A stretch of 64,000 nt of DNA from Globisporangium splendens (lineage: Eukaryota > Oomycota > Peronosporomycetes > Pythiales > Pythiaceae), in NCBI GenBank assembly GCA_006386115.1, contig VFIW01000079.1:124001-188000 (forward strand). The letters are read 5' to 3'. The notes beneath the pieces are model-generated. The model was not told the DNA's origin. It saw only the letters and a list, made by a program, of their open reading frames with translations, and made no database searches. Of this stretch, positions 1-9,315 are shown in pieces. The number at the start of each line of letters is the position of its first letter. The first letter of the stretch is position 1. The translations under genes were made by a program, and so were the position numbers.

Positions 1-72
1 AGCAATATGATACTTTCACCGGCGGTAATCCCTTTTGTTGTCGCAATTGCCATTGATGAAGCCGTCTTAGTC

Positions 73-780
73 CTAACGGAAAACGCTTCTTCGCTTCTTC
101 GCTTCGATCGATGGCGCTTGGAGCTGGAATATGCCACTTCCCCTGTTGTGACTCATGTCCAAAGTATTCAAAAAGAATCCTTGCGTGGAAGTCACGTAGA
201 CGCCTTCGGCGTATGTCGCCACAACCTTCACGTCGACGTCAGGATCGTTGTGCACAAGAACACTATCGCCGAGTACAAACGCCGAGAGGCTGCCATGGAG
301 TTCGCGCAGTGCGGCTTTCTCATAAACGAAGATCTCGGTCAAGATCGCGCCTTCGACAATGTTGGCTTGCTGTTCGTTGTTGACGCAAAACCGAAGTTCA
401 TTTGTGTCTGCACGAGGAGGAGCGACTTCGAGTAACGCAAGCAGCGCTGGCGAGTCGCTGGTCACGATGATTCTTGCAACGCGACGTGGTGAGGACGCAT
501 CGGCATCTAATGGACGTTCACTCGTTGTCAAAGGGTTCTCGACTAGAGATGAAGACGCTGAGTTGTCTTCGCCCTCGTAGTCGATAAACACGACGCCTGG
601 GACGGTCACATGGAGCACATGCAGCGGCATCGCACTCGTAACGATCCACTCTTTGCGGTGCATCCCCGCAGGATCGCGTGTTGCAATCGTGGTGATCGAT
701 GTCACAGCGAGAGTCGTGTCCGTCATCTTGGTGCCGTCTCCTGTTGTGCAATTCAAGATGACACTACCAGATTCACGCAT
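73..780 (-). CDS. DUF2807-like family protein, lacking signal peptide and membrane anchor
   Basis: The 235-residue product begins at an ATG and shares its core with the proteins at 5396-6052 and 6521-8080. Common blocks are an N-terminal 'W(V/I)hTS..LHxLHVxVPGxVFIDY' strand region around residues 45-70 and a later 'FVYEKAALRELH' region around residues 150-162 followed by 'VLGDSVLV'. Unlike the two relatives, it has no hydrophobic leader and its C-terminus diverges into a basic tail instead of a transmembrane helix. It may therefore be a truncated duplicate, or its leader may sit on an exon I could not place. The function is unknown. By resemblance to the long relative it should form beta structure. 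Transcription is divergent from the family pair at 5.4-8.1 kb. Confidence 0.5.
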   Translation of the reverse strand: MRESGSVILNCTTGDGTKMTDTTLAVTSITTIATRDPAGMHRKEWIVTSAMPLHVLHVTVPGVVFIDYEGEDNSASSSLVENPLTTSERPLDADASSPRRVARIIVTSDSPALLALLEVAPPRADTNELRFCVNNEQQANIVEGAILTEIFVYEKAALRELHGSLSAFVLGDSVLVHNDPDVDVKVVATYAEGVYVTSTQGFFLNTLDMSHNRGSGIFQLQAPSIEAKKRRSVFR

Positions 781-1029
781 TGATTATGTTTCACGTCTGA
801 TCGCTTGTTGCACTCTATAGTTTAGGTATGCAAGCGGTACGGCACGTACCCAACAGCAAGCGCACTTGGTACTCGGCGGCGTTTTTCAAAATGATCCGAG
901 CGTCTTTGTGGAAAGCACAGCAAGAAGGAGAAAGAATACATTGATCGAATCGTAATTTTGTCCAATCACATTGACACATGCAATCATACATTCCATCAAC
1001 ATGATTGGACAATATTAAGATTTTCCTTT

Positions 1030-2350
1030 TTGCAGGTCTCCACTATCAAAGAGAGAGAGAATGTAATTCTATATAACTTATGATCTATATTGAGTTGAAG
1101 ATTTCCCGAGTCTCACTAACACTGCTGACAGTGAGGTGTTTCTAAGTTTTGACGGTGTGGCACCGATGTCATTGTCGAGTAGAGCTGCGACTTGGGACAT
1201 AAGTACTTGATCGTTCCCCCGCGATTCGTCGGTGAGTGTCTTCGCACTCTTAGAGTTCATTGCCACGTTGACGAGAAGATCGGCCATTTAGTTTTGTTCT
1301 CGTTTTGTGTGATTCCAGGAGATCCACGCAAAGTTGGCGATGATTTGGTTTACCCGAACTGCTAGTGGCTGCAACTCGGTCTGGCGTATTGAGGAAAACC
1401 CGTTCTGGGCTGCGATAATCATTTGACTATCTCCGAAGACTTCCAACTTGACTTCATAGTGCTGAAGGTAGTGTGCACTGAATGCCAGACCATCTTTCAG
1501 TGCGCTGTATTCGCATCAGTTGTTCGTGACTTCTGGTCCCATGTACGCATAGCCGCATGCTTTGAGTTCCCATTGGTTGCTACGTTCATTCAGGAAGGTG
1601 AGTGCCCAACCGCTGCCTCCTGGACCTGGGTTGCCACGTGCACCTCCACCGAAATGCAAACGCCATTCTTCCAGTTAGCGCGACAAGTCTTGTCTCTCCA
1701 GTACGCTGAGCAGTTGGCTCAGGCAAGTTGCATTGATCTTTTCTCCTTTGAGCGTTCTCATCCGATGAGCCACAGCTCGCACATGCATCACACACGCTGT
1801 CCACACACGCTGGGTACTTTCTTCGATAGTGACATGCTGCCATTCATGCACTATTTCCACTCTCGTTCTCCATAGCAGTACTGGGATGCTTGATGTGACT
1901 ATAAACCAGAGTTTCTGTAGTGCTGTCGAGTGTTCCGGAGTAATGAACCTGAAGCTCTTTTCCAATTCCCGGAGCAAAGACCGTTGACCTGGCGGGGCTG
2001 TGCGGCTAGCAATATGAGTCATTATGAGGTTGAGTGTTTGCTCCGTCAATGCTCGGCCAATCCATCGTCCGAGGAAGACCGTCCACGCAGCTTGTGCTCG
2101 CTTGCAACTCCAGACTATGTGTGAGATGGTTTCTTTTGTCTCCCCACATCCGGCATTACTTGGGCACGCTGAAGACTCGATCTTTCCCGGATGGAACAGG
2201 TTGAGCTGCATCGTAGAAATCCGGTATGTCGTCCACATCTGAACGACGTATCGAAAGCACACTGTGGGTGTGGATGTCCAGTCTACAACATCTGCAGGAC
2301 ATGGTACGACTCGGACACAATCGTAACCAACGACCAAAGCAAAACACAGT
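1030..2350 (-). pseudogene. Decayed 3' end of a non-LTR retrotransposon (RT zinc region plus RNase H)
   Basis: Read on the minus strand, 2337-1675 encodes a zf-RVT-like segment ('CGETKETISHIVWSCKRA') followed by the linker that precedes RNase H. 1287-1078 encodes the end of the RNase H domain ('MADLLVNVAMNSK'). The RNase H core between them is present but spread over different frames, so the copy carries frameshifts. It is the same family as the fragment at 61.67-62.77 kb. The match continues into the 3' untranslated part ('GAAACACCT', then 'GTGTTAGTGAGACTC'), which places the element's 3' end near 1030. The family differs from the LINE at 42.5-55.3 kb. Confidence 0.75.
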
Positions 2351-2439
2351 GGAGTTCACAAAGTGTGTTCCTGCAGGACCATCTCAATATGGGCATTCAG
2401 ATGTGAGTGTACCCATTTGCTATGGATTTGTTTGGGTTC

Positions 2440-3095
2440 AAATGACACACGCATTGTTAGAAATCAAGATCGAATACCCTTTACTTATCTATGGACGTGT
2501 CCCTTGTGGAAACAGAGGTACCCAGAGCACCTACTCGCTTTCTCTTCGCAAACCAATGCAACACACGCAAACGGTTGTGTTCAGTCGAGACGCCAGGACT
2601 CCAGCACCCAACCGTCTACAAGTATCAAGCTGTGAATCAACGCATCAGTAAACAGTGCGTGCGACCACGCACGAGCACAGCCACAAGCGCAAGTGGTGGC
2701 ACCAGTGGCTCTTCTCCCACTTTCTTCCACAATGGCGCAGACCGATCACGACAACGCGTCTCGCAGGAATTCTCGCGGCTTTTCAAACAGCACAAGAACC
2801 CAGCAACGCTCCCTACCACGTGCATTCCAGAAGAAGCTGTGTACGCGCATTCCGACATGACAGTCCGAAGTGAAAAGGCTACGAGCAGAGCTGCACGTAT
2901 AGTGGAAGCGGTTCATCCACGACCAATGCCGCTGGACTCCCAACGTCCAGTGTGGCTGCTGGTGGCTGATGTGGAGCGCATGCCTTTGTGAGAGCGGCGG
3001 TTGCTGTGCTGTTCTCCTTCCCGGGCGTGAGTTGATGGTGTGATGCGCTTTTCGTGTCATCTTGGCCGTGGACATGGAGCAGGTGCCATCAAGAT
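2440..3095. repeat. Dispersed repeat R1, copy 1
   Basis: This segment of about 655 bp is nearly identical to 33554-34210. Both copies keep a long open frame of 166 codons on the plus strand (2491-2991), rich in Arg, Ser, Thr and His, with no recognisable domain. The match begins at 'CAAATGACACACGC' and stops just after 'GCAGGTGCCATCAAGA'. Both copies lie beside an ankyrin-kinase copy, but on opposite sides of it. Left of the shared block, copy 1 keeps 'TTTGTTTGGGT', which in copy 2 lies about 100 bp further away. This suggests an internal deletion in copy 1. It is probably part of a larger transposable element of unknown class. Confidence 0.7.
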
Positions 3096-3294
3096 GACTG
3101 TCTGACAACAGGAAGCGTGTGCATTGCACCGGTGTATTTATGGATCTTGACGTTGGCGACTTCGCAGATCTGTTTATCGGCAAGCAGAACCACTGTTTAA
3201 GCGTCTCAGCACTCACCCCAAATAGTCCTACCGCTGCGAGTGGCGCATGTGGTACCGTCACCACTGGTGCGTCTACGATTCCATGAAGGACGTA

Positions 3295-4669
3295 TCAAGG
3301 ATGCCGCAATCGACTCCACACTTGGACCTCCTTCAAAAACTGCGCTCGTGCACCATCGTCAAATGTGAGCACCTGCTTGACTACAACGTCTGCACCATTC
3401 ATTTTCGCCAGATACACTGCACCAAACGAACCTTGACTGAACGGTTTTTCATTGCACTCAACTTGGTGAGGTGGCACAAACCAATCCGCGACAACGACAT
3501 CTGGAGGCTGGGAAATGGAGCTCGTGAGTTGCTTTTCAAGGGCTGTAATAATCCCCCAGTAGTCGTTGACACAACTTGATTTGCTTCTTGTGCGCCGAGT
3601 TAGCGCATTGCGCAGGAGTGTTACAGCATCAAGTCTTGCTCGGTCATTCGATATGTGGACATCGATTATTTCACTGTCATCACAGATATCTCTGAATGTT
3701 TTGAGTAGCTTCTGTCGATCCTCTTCTATCGTTTGACGGGATATTGAGCTTTGAGGCAAGCCCAGCGCAGACTCAACTCGACCAATGTCTTCGTGGAACT
3801 GCAAAATGTCGAATGTCATTTCGAGACACAACACAAGACGCGTGACGAAATCGTGTCTCCCATGCTTGAGTAGAAATTGGTCAAAGCGTGCGATCACGTC
3901 GCTGTACTACCGAAGAGCGATTTTGTTTTCGATCACATCGATGTCGTGGAGCTGCTGGAAAATACCCTGAAGGCGACCGAAGACGCGCTTGCTCATCACT
4001 TCCGCCTCAAACATGGAGGAGCATCGATCCTGGAGTGTGGTGACTACGTTCGGCAAAACGCGACTGAGCTTGACGACGAGAAACTGGTTCAATGCATGGT
4101 CGTTTGCTTCGGGAGGCGCTTGCACTGGAACATCGACAGTAGTCAGCTCCAACTTTGTGTCTGCCGATTGGACCGCTGTTGTACCCTCGGCTGGCTCTGC
4201 ATGCTCAATTGAGCGGGAATGACTAGGCTGCCAGTTATCTTGCAGTGAGGACTCGTTGTCGGGACTTGGTTGGTGTGCAGATGGACGCAATTGAGTCGGA
4301 GCTTCTACAACTCGTGTGTGGCCATTACGAGCGGCAATATCCAGAACTGTTTTTCCGTCTTTGTCCTTCTCGTTCACGAATGCGCCTAACTCGACCAGCG
4401 CTCGTACAGCATCCGAGTGCCCATTGCGAGCAGCATAAAATAAAGCCGTCCAACCCCAATTGTTTTTTTTGTTCAGATGCCCCGGAGTTGAGCAGCAATT
4501 GCAACAGACCCATATCACCCCTGTCTGCAGCCCAAAAAAGCGCCGTCCAACCATCTTCGTCTTCTTCGTCGACCGCTGATCCACGCGCAAGACACTGGCG
4601 GACGCCATCTGCATCTCCTGCTTTTGCAGCGCAGAGTAAATCGCCAGGCTTCGTGGCGCTGTTCCCCAT
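3295..4669 (-). pseudogene. Truncated ankyrin-repeat/TKL kinase pseudogene
   Basis: This is a broken paralogue of the gene at 29791-32769. From ATG 4669 the leader and first ankyrin unit are readable. A one-base loss near 4478-4486 shifts the frame, and the next units (3 repeats in all, against 13 plus a degenerate one in the intact copy) follow in the new frame. An in-frame TAG at 3907-3909 interrupts the helical middle region. The kinase domain keeps the glycine loop ('SQGSFGAVY') and the VVVK lysine but stops right after 'SRLRHP' at 3295. Below about 3298 homology with the intact gene ends abruptly, so the catalytic part was lost by a rearrangement. The upstream flank (to about 4803) still matches that of the intact gene. 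Confidence 0.85.
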
Positions 4670-4769
4670 CGTCTCCGCCAACTGAGGAATGAAAGGCAAC
4701 CCCTCACAACAGATCTTCACCCTCGGCGTGGATCCCAGATGAGCTGAAGTGATTCCAAAATACAGTAAG

Positions 4770-5395
4770 TTGCGACGGTATTACCGCAGTAGAACAACAC
4801 AACCCATTCATCTTTGAATCCTGTAATTCATACTCAGTATCCATGTAATGCAAACAGTCGAAATAAAAAGTTGAAAAGCTGACAAAGGCGGCAAATAGCG
4901 TTTGTATGCGAATAGTTATAGCGGCGCACTACCAGCGAGCGTGCACACAATTGGACGAATGCACCAGAGCCATGGGGAGAGAGAGAATATCACAAGAACC
5001 TTTGATGAGTACAGACACGAAGACCAGTTGCGGCAGAGCAACATGCGACGAGCTGCACTTCCCATAAACACTACCAACATTCCGTTTGTAGACAATGCTA
5101 ATAAAGCCTGTTTATTAAACATACATGCATACAAAATTAGTTCAGTGTTTGAAAATCATCCTCTCAACGACATAAAGATAGTTTATGCTATTATAAGAGG
5201 TGGAGATGTGACCGCCACTCTTTACTTTATGGATCGGAGTGTATGTCACAACAAAACATTTGGCAAAACGAAGAAAGAAATCTTGAAACGTTTTTCATTT
5301 CCAGATTTGCCAGCACCTGCTCACTCCATTAATTTCCGACAGCAACACTCGTGACTACACATCCACAGCAAACTGTTATTTGCCAGGACAACCTC
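4770..5395. other. Intergenic region, no supported gene
   Basis: The first 35 bp still match the 5' flank of the intact ankyrin-kinase gene. An open frame at 4902-5354 (plus, 150 codons) overlaps the expected promoter of the next gene, matches nothing I recognise and is not accepted as a gene. Two stretches resembling the oomycete initiator (TCATTTCCAGATTT near 5295 and TCACTCCATTAATTT near 5321) lie 60-100 bp before the next ATG. Confidence 0.5.
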
Positions 5396-6052
5396 ATGAA
5401 TCGACGCACAGCTTCTATGGTCGCTCTGCTGGTGCTGCTCGGTTTCCTCACAGCATCTCCAGCCGATGCATTGACGATCCACGCTTCCGATGTCGTCCCC
5501 ACCAATATCGCCGATAACGAGCACACGACACTGCAGCGCACGTGGGTGATCAGCAGCAAAGAGCAGTTGCACAAACTGCATATCCAAGTACCAGGTCCCG
5601 TGTTTGTCGACTATGATGCGTCGCTGAGCGCCGAAGAAAATGGTTTGACTTCTACAAACGAAAGCGTCGTCGCCAAGATCGTAATACGCGGCAATGCTAG
5701 CGACCTGATCGAGCTACTCGACGTCGTGCCTTTGAGTGAGAGCGGTGCTGAAGAAGACGGCATCGAAATCCACGCAAGGAACCAAGACTCGGAAGCACGA
5801 GGCTATCTGTTCACCCGGGTCTTCGTGAGCGAGCGAGCTGCACTGCGGGAGCTGTCCAGCGACTCACAAGCAGATACAGTGGTTGGTGATGGCGTCCTAG
5901 CGTCGACGAATACTGACCTGACAGAACGCGAGAAGGCTACCAACACGACTTTATTGGTCGCGATTATCGCGCTTGCAGCCATCGCGATCTTTTCGGCGAC
6001 TCGCAGATTCAATCGATACCAAGCGCGAAGAATGTACACGCCACTACCGTAG
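5396..6052 (+). CDS. Secreted single-pass membrane protein of the DUF2807-like family
   Basis: The product has 218 residues. ATG 5396 is chosen because it starts a clear signal peptide (basic 'MNRR', then a hydrophobic run, probable cleavage after 'SPADA'). The upstream GTG at 5351 would bury the leader. The body shares the family blocks 'LHKLHIQVPGPVFVDYD' (about residues 60-75) and 'FTRVFVSERAALREL' (about 140-155). A C-terminal helix ('TTLLVAIIALAAIAIF') is followed by a short basic, Tyr-containing tail, giving type I topology with the domain outside. The next gene on the same strand is a longer member of the family, so the pair is a tandem duplication. The role is unknown; a cell-surface or wall-contact protein is an inference only. 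Confidence 0.75.
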   Translation: MNRRTASMVALLVLLGFLTASPADALTIHASDVVPTNIADNEHTTLQRTWVISSKEQLHKLHIQVPGPVFVDYDASLSAEENGLTSTNESVVAKIVIRGNASDLIELLDVVPLSESGAEEDGIEIHARNQDSEARGYLFTRVFVSERAALRELSSDSQADTVVGDGVLASTNTDLTEREKATNTTLLVAIIALAAIAIFSATRRFNRYQARRMYTPLP

Positions 6053-6520
6053 TATTGTTGCAGTATGATTAACGGAGCATGCGTCTATTCTACCCTTTGT
6101 GCAGATTTTGTTTGTTGTTTTGTGCTGCTGTGCGCGATTGTTTGGCGCGGTGCAGTCTACCTCGCGTCTGAAATGCTCTGTCATGCTCTTGTATCAGATG
6201 TTTGCTTTTTGTATTGCTCTCTTATAATCAGTCTGCTCTTACATTGTTGTGCCACCTCATCATGAGTGTGAGTTTGTACCAGTGAACAGAATCCGACTTA
6301 ATTCACATTTATATACTGCTGTCTGGATAAATTTGCGAAAAATAACAAAAATATACTGTTCTATCCTGACCGTTAACATCCAAGACACTGTCACTATTTC
6401 CCTTTGTCCTCTGAGCAGGAATGATGGCAAGCTGACTGAGCTCCTTAATCCAGATGGGAAGAGAGAGTGAATAAGCCCACAACCAACTCAGGAACACATT
6501 GCGCACGAGCGCTCTCCTCG

Positions 6521-8080
6521 ATGCAGCGGTCGCAGAGAATGAGGACGACAGCACTTGAGCGCTGCCTGTGCATCCGCGCGCCGCTCGGGCTGCTGCTGGT
6601 GGTGGCGGCAGTTGCGGTGCAACCCAGGACATTCGTCGTCGACGCGCTGCTGACGATCTCGCCGCCTTCTTCGAATGGTGCCCGATGGACGATCGCCACG
6701 ACGGACGATCAAAGCGGAGTGGCTGGTGCAATGCGCACGCTGCGCGTTGCCGTCTCGTCTCGTGTGGTTGTATCCTACGACGCTGCTCTCTTGACGGCTA
6801 CCAGTGGCCAAGTACTGGCACAAGTCGGCAGCGAGGACGATGATGATGACGACCATTTTTTCCTTGGTGGCGGCCTCTCTGTGACCAGCGATGCGAGTGG
6901 AGAGATCCAACTGAGTGGCGGGTATGGCGACGACATCCAAGTCGTCCTTGCGCGGCCGTATCAGTTGCAGAACCTTCTGACGACAGGCATTGGAGATGTG
7001 GTGGTCTTGGATCAAGTGTTTGCCAACTCAAAAGTCAGCGCCAGCGACACAGCGATCAACATCGACGTCTCTGGCTCCGGGGATGTTTTCGTGCATACAA
7101 GCGAGACGCTCGCCGCTACGAATGCGTCCTGGACCGTTAGAGGCACTGGTAATCTGCAGGTTGAAGCCGAAGCGTTCTGCTTTGACTCGTTGGAAGTCAA
7201 CGCGAAAGGCTCTGGTGCCAATGTGAAGGTGTTTGCGAGCTCCGAGCTGCAGCAATCGTCCGCTAGCAGCTCCATTGGGACAGCGTCCTTCATCGGTATC
7301 GGGTCGGGTGAAACGTGTTTGGACACGCCCAATATTGCGATTGCAAACGTCGAGGTGTCGCTCTCTGGATCAGGGATGATATCGTTCAGCCAGCCGGGGG
7401 GCACGTGTGCGTCTGAAGAAGTGGTTCTGACGGGATCTGGTGACGCCCGACTTGGTGCATTACGCTGCACAAATGTGCAGATTCAGCTGTCCGGCTCCGC
7501 GGACGTCACCGTGCAGGCCACCGATTACCTTGGTGGTTCCATAAGTGGTAGTGGCAGCGTCAAGTACGTCGGCGCACAGCCTCCGCGCATCATGAGCGAC
7601 AAGAACGGCCGCGTCGCCACAGACATCGCCCTCGGCCAACCATTCAAAGGCATCGCTAAACCAGTCGAGTCAACGCCTACAATCCTTTGCAATCGATCGG
7701 TGGTGCCAACATTGAAGGTGAGTCATGTCAGCGGCGACAGAAACAGCCAGGTACCTGCTCCTCTCGTCCCCAGTGACCAGATGATGGACAAGCCTGTATC
7801 GACAACTCCAGCTCCTGAAGATGCGGCGCACAGTATCGACTGGACGGCAATCTCCCGTTCCATATCAACACAAGCGCATTCCGCATGGGAGTTCATCAAA
7901 GAAAACCGCTACGTCGCTGGTGTCGTCGCGGCGTTTGCAGTCGTGTGGATTTCCATCCTGCTGCTGGTCCGAATTGAACAGAGGAGACGCAAAAGCAAAC
8001 GGCAAAGACGACGTCGCGATGGCGAGCGACGACCATTGCTCCAGCATGACGTCGAGGACGAAGATGCCGTGTATATCTAA
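6521..8080 (+). CDS. Type I membrane protein with DUF2807-like Ser-Gly-rich beta-helix ectodomain
   Basis: The product has 519 residues. ATG 6521 (or 6539) precedes a long hydrophobic leader; an upstream GTG at 6467 is less likely. The ectodomain carries a ladder of 'SGSG' turns ('VSGSGDVFV', 'KGSGANVKV', 'LSGSGMISF', 'LTGSGDARL', 'LSGSADVTV', 'ISGSGSVKY'). This is the signature of the DUF2807/GIN adhesin-head fold, a right-handed parallel beta structure best known from bacteria. An acidic Asp run lies near residue 105. A Pro/Thr-rich stalk leads to a transmembrane helix at about residues 465-485 and a strongly basic tail with a 'PLLQ' motif. Two shorter paralogues lie at 5396 and 73. The domain call rests on motif appearance. 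Confidence 0.75.
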   Translation: MQRSQRMRTTALERCLCIRAPLGLLLVVAAVAVQPRTFVVDALLTISPPSSNGARWTIATTDDQSGVAGAMRTLRVAVSSRVVVSYDAALLTATSGQVLAQVGSEDDDDDDHFFLGGGLSVTSDASGEIQLSGGYGDDIQVVLARPYQLQNLLTTGIGDVVVLDQVFANSKVSASDTAINIDVSGSGDVFVHTSETLAATNASWTVRGTGNLQVEAEAFCFDSLEVNAKGSGANVKVFASSELQQSSASSSIGTASFIGIGSGETCLDTPNIAIANVEVSLSGSGMISFSQPGGTCASEEVVLTGSGDARLGALRCTNVQIQLSGSADVTVQATDYLGGSISGSGSVKYVGAQPPRIMSDKNGRVATDIALGQPFKGIAKPVESTPTILCNRSVVPTLKVSHVSGDRNSQVPAPLVPSDQMMDKPVSTTPAPEDAAHSIDWTAISRSISTQAHSAWEFIKENRYVAGVVAAFAVVWISILLLVRIEQRRRKSKRQRRRRDGERRPLLQHDVEDEDAVYI

Positions 8081-8654
8081 TAACCCAAAAAGATGTGCCA
8101 CATATGCAAGTTTTTGTTCGTTTGTACTACGTGCTGTGTGGCTAAAACCAAAGCGTTGAAGCAAGCGGCACACATGTTCGCTGCATGAGCACCATGAGGT
8201 ACAAGTTTGCTGGCTCGAAAAGATACGTCGGTGCAGCAGATAATATGGACAGGTGGTGCCTCTCATTCAATGCAAATTAGCGACCGAACCATGGAGCAGA
8301 GTTTCATCGGGACAAACCTGCTACTAAAGTGCAATGTGGCGCATTCGATCATGGACTTGAAACATAATCCGTGTAAATCCCTCTTCCCGTAACGCGTTCA
8401 AGTCTGTTGGAAGGGAACGAACAAGAGAAGGAGGGAGGGGTAGGATGGTTAGAAAACCCAAATCCGAAATCATTCGGAATGGTTTATCACTTTTTATGTA
8501 TGGCGGAGAGCACGGACGTGCGCATTTGGGTGCAACCTTGTGTCCACGAACCGATGGGCTCCGCTTCTTGTTCTTCAGCCTCAAGCTTGCAACTTCCACT
8601 GGAGTCGCCGATCCCGCTTCAGTTCAATCCACTCTGGGTAGCAGCTAACCACCG
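8081..8654. other. Intergenic region, no supported gene
   Basis: Short open frames on both strands do not resemble any protein family. The last part may hold the decayed N-terminal coding region of the zinc-knuckle pseudogene that follows, but no frame there matches the intact paralogue at 14371-15486. Confidence 0.4.
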
Positions 8655-9118
8655 GAGGAAAAACAGCAAGTTCTGCGCCATCCCCGGCTGCAAAGCGCTC
8701 TCGACGATGTTGGAAGCATGGTAAAGTTTGTCGTTCTGACATTGTTTGGAGAGCAAAGTCTCAAGCAGTCTTCCATTTGTTTGTGTCGTGTAGGTGGATC
8801 CGTGAAATGCAAGGAGTCTGCGTGGAGCAATCGCGCGAAGAGCAAGGGCGTGTGCTGGTCCCATGGCGACGGCACGATCTGCTCGCACCACGATTGCTCG
8901 ACCATCTCAGTCTCCGATAGCTTGTGCTGGGCTCATGGAGGAGGTGCGAAGGCAACAACGAGATGACTCCATACAAACCTGTCGAATTTTGCCAGGCTGG
9001 TATGATTTTTGTGCTCCGCTTGATAGGCAAACAGTGTGTCGTGCCCAACTGCGGCCGACCATCGTACGAGCGAACAGGAAACCTGTGCTCCGTCCACTAC
9101 GCCGAGACGATCGTGTAA
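8655..9118 (+). pseudogene. Decayed zinc-knuckle ('WRKY19-like') gene, partner of the copy at 14.4-15.5 kb
   Basis: Four Cys/His units can be read: 'KFCAIPGC...RRCWKHG', 'VKCKESAWSNRAKSKGVCWSHG', 'ICSHHDCSTISVSDSLCWAHGG' and 'CVVPNCGRPSYERTGNLCSVHY'. Exons end at 8720 and 8943 and restart at 8794 and 9027, with good GT/AG borders (GTAAAG...GTGTAG and GTGCGA...GATAG). A one-base shift between 'IPGC' and 'AKRSRRCWKHG' breaks the first unit, and in unit 2 the second Cys is Trp. The first intron position matches the intact paralogue, but the second intron has no counterpart there. It faces the GT61 gene at 9316-10821, mirroring the arrangement at 12.5-15.5 kb. Expression from an undetected upstream exon cannot be excluded. 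Confidence 0.65.
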
Positions 9119-9315
9119 AATACATGAGCTGGAGCGATGCCGCGAGTTTCAAATAGCAGTAGTTGTAGTTGCAAGTGCATGAGTGCTGCCAACTTGGCGA
9201 CACCAGAGAGATGGTCACTAGGGGAGACGTCGGACTCCGCGAGCTTTGAATGCTAAAATGCCATCAAAATTTGTGCACAAACTCATCTTTTTTATTGGTC
9301 TACTATCTTGCCACT

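Noticed and set aside
4902..5354. 150-codon plus-strand open frame as a gene
   Set aside because: AT-rich, no ATG in a good context, no domain, and it overlaps the promoter of the 5396 gene.
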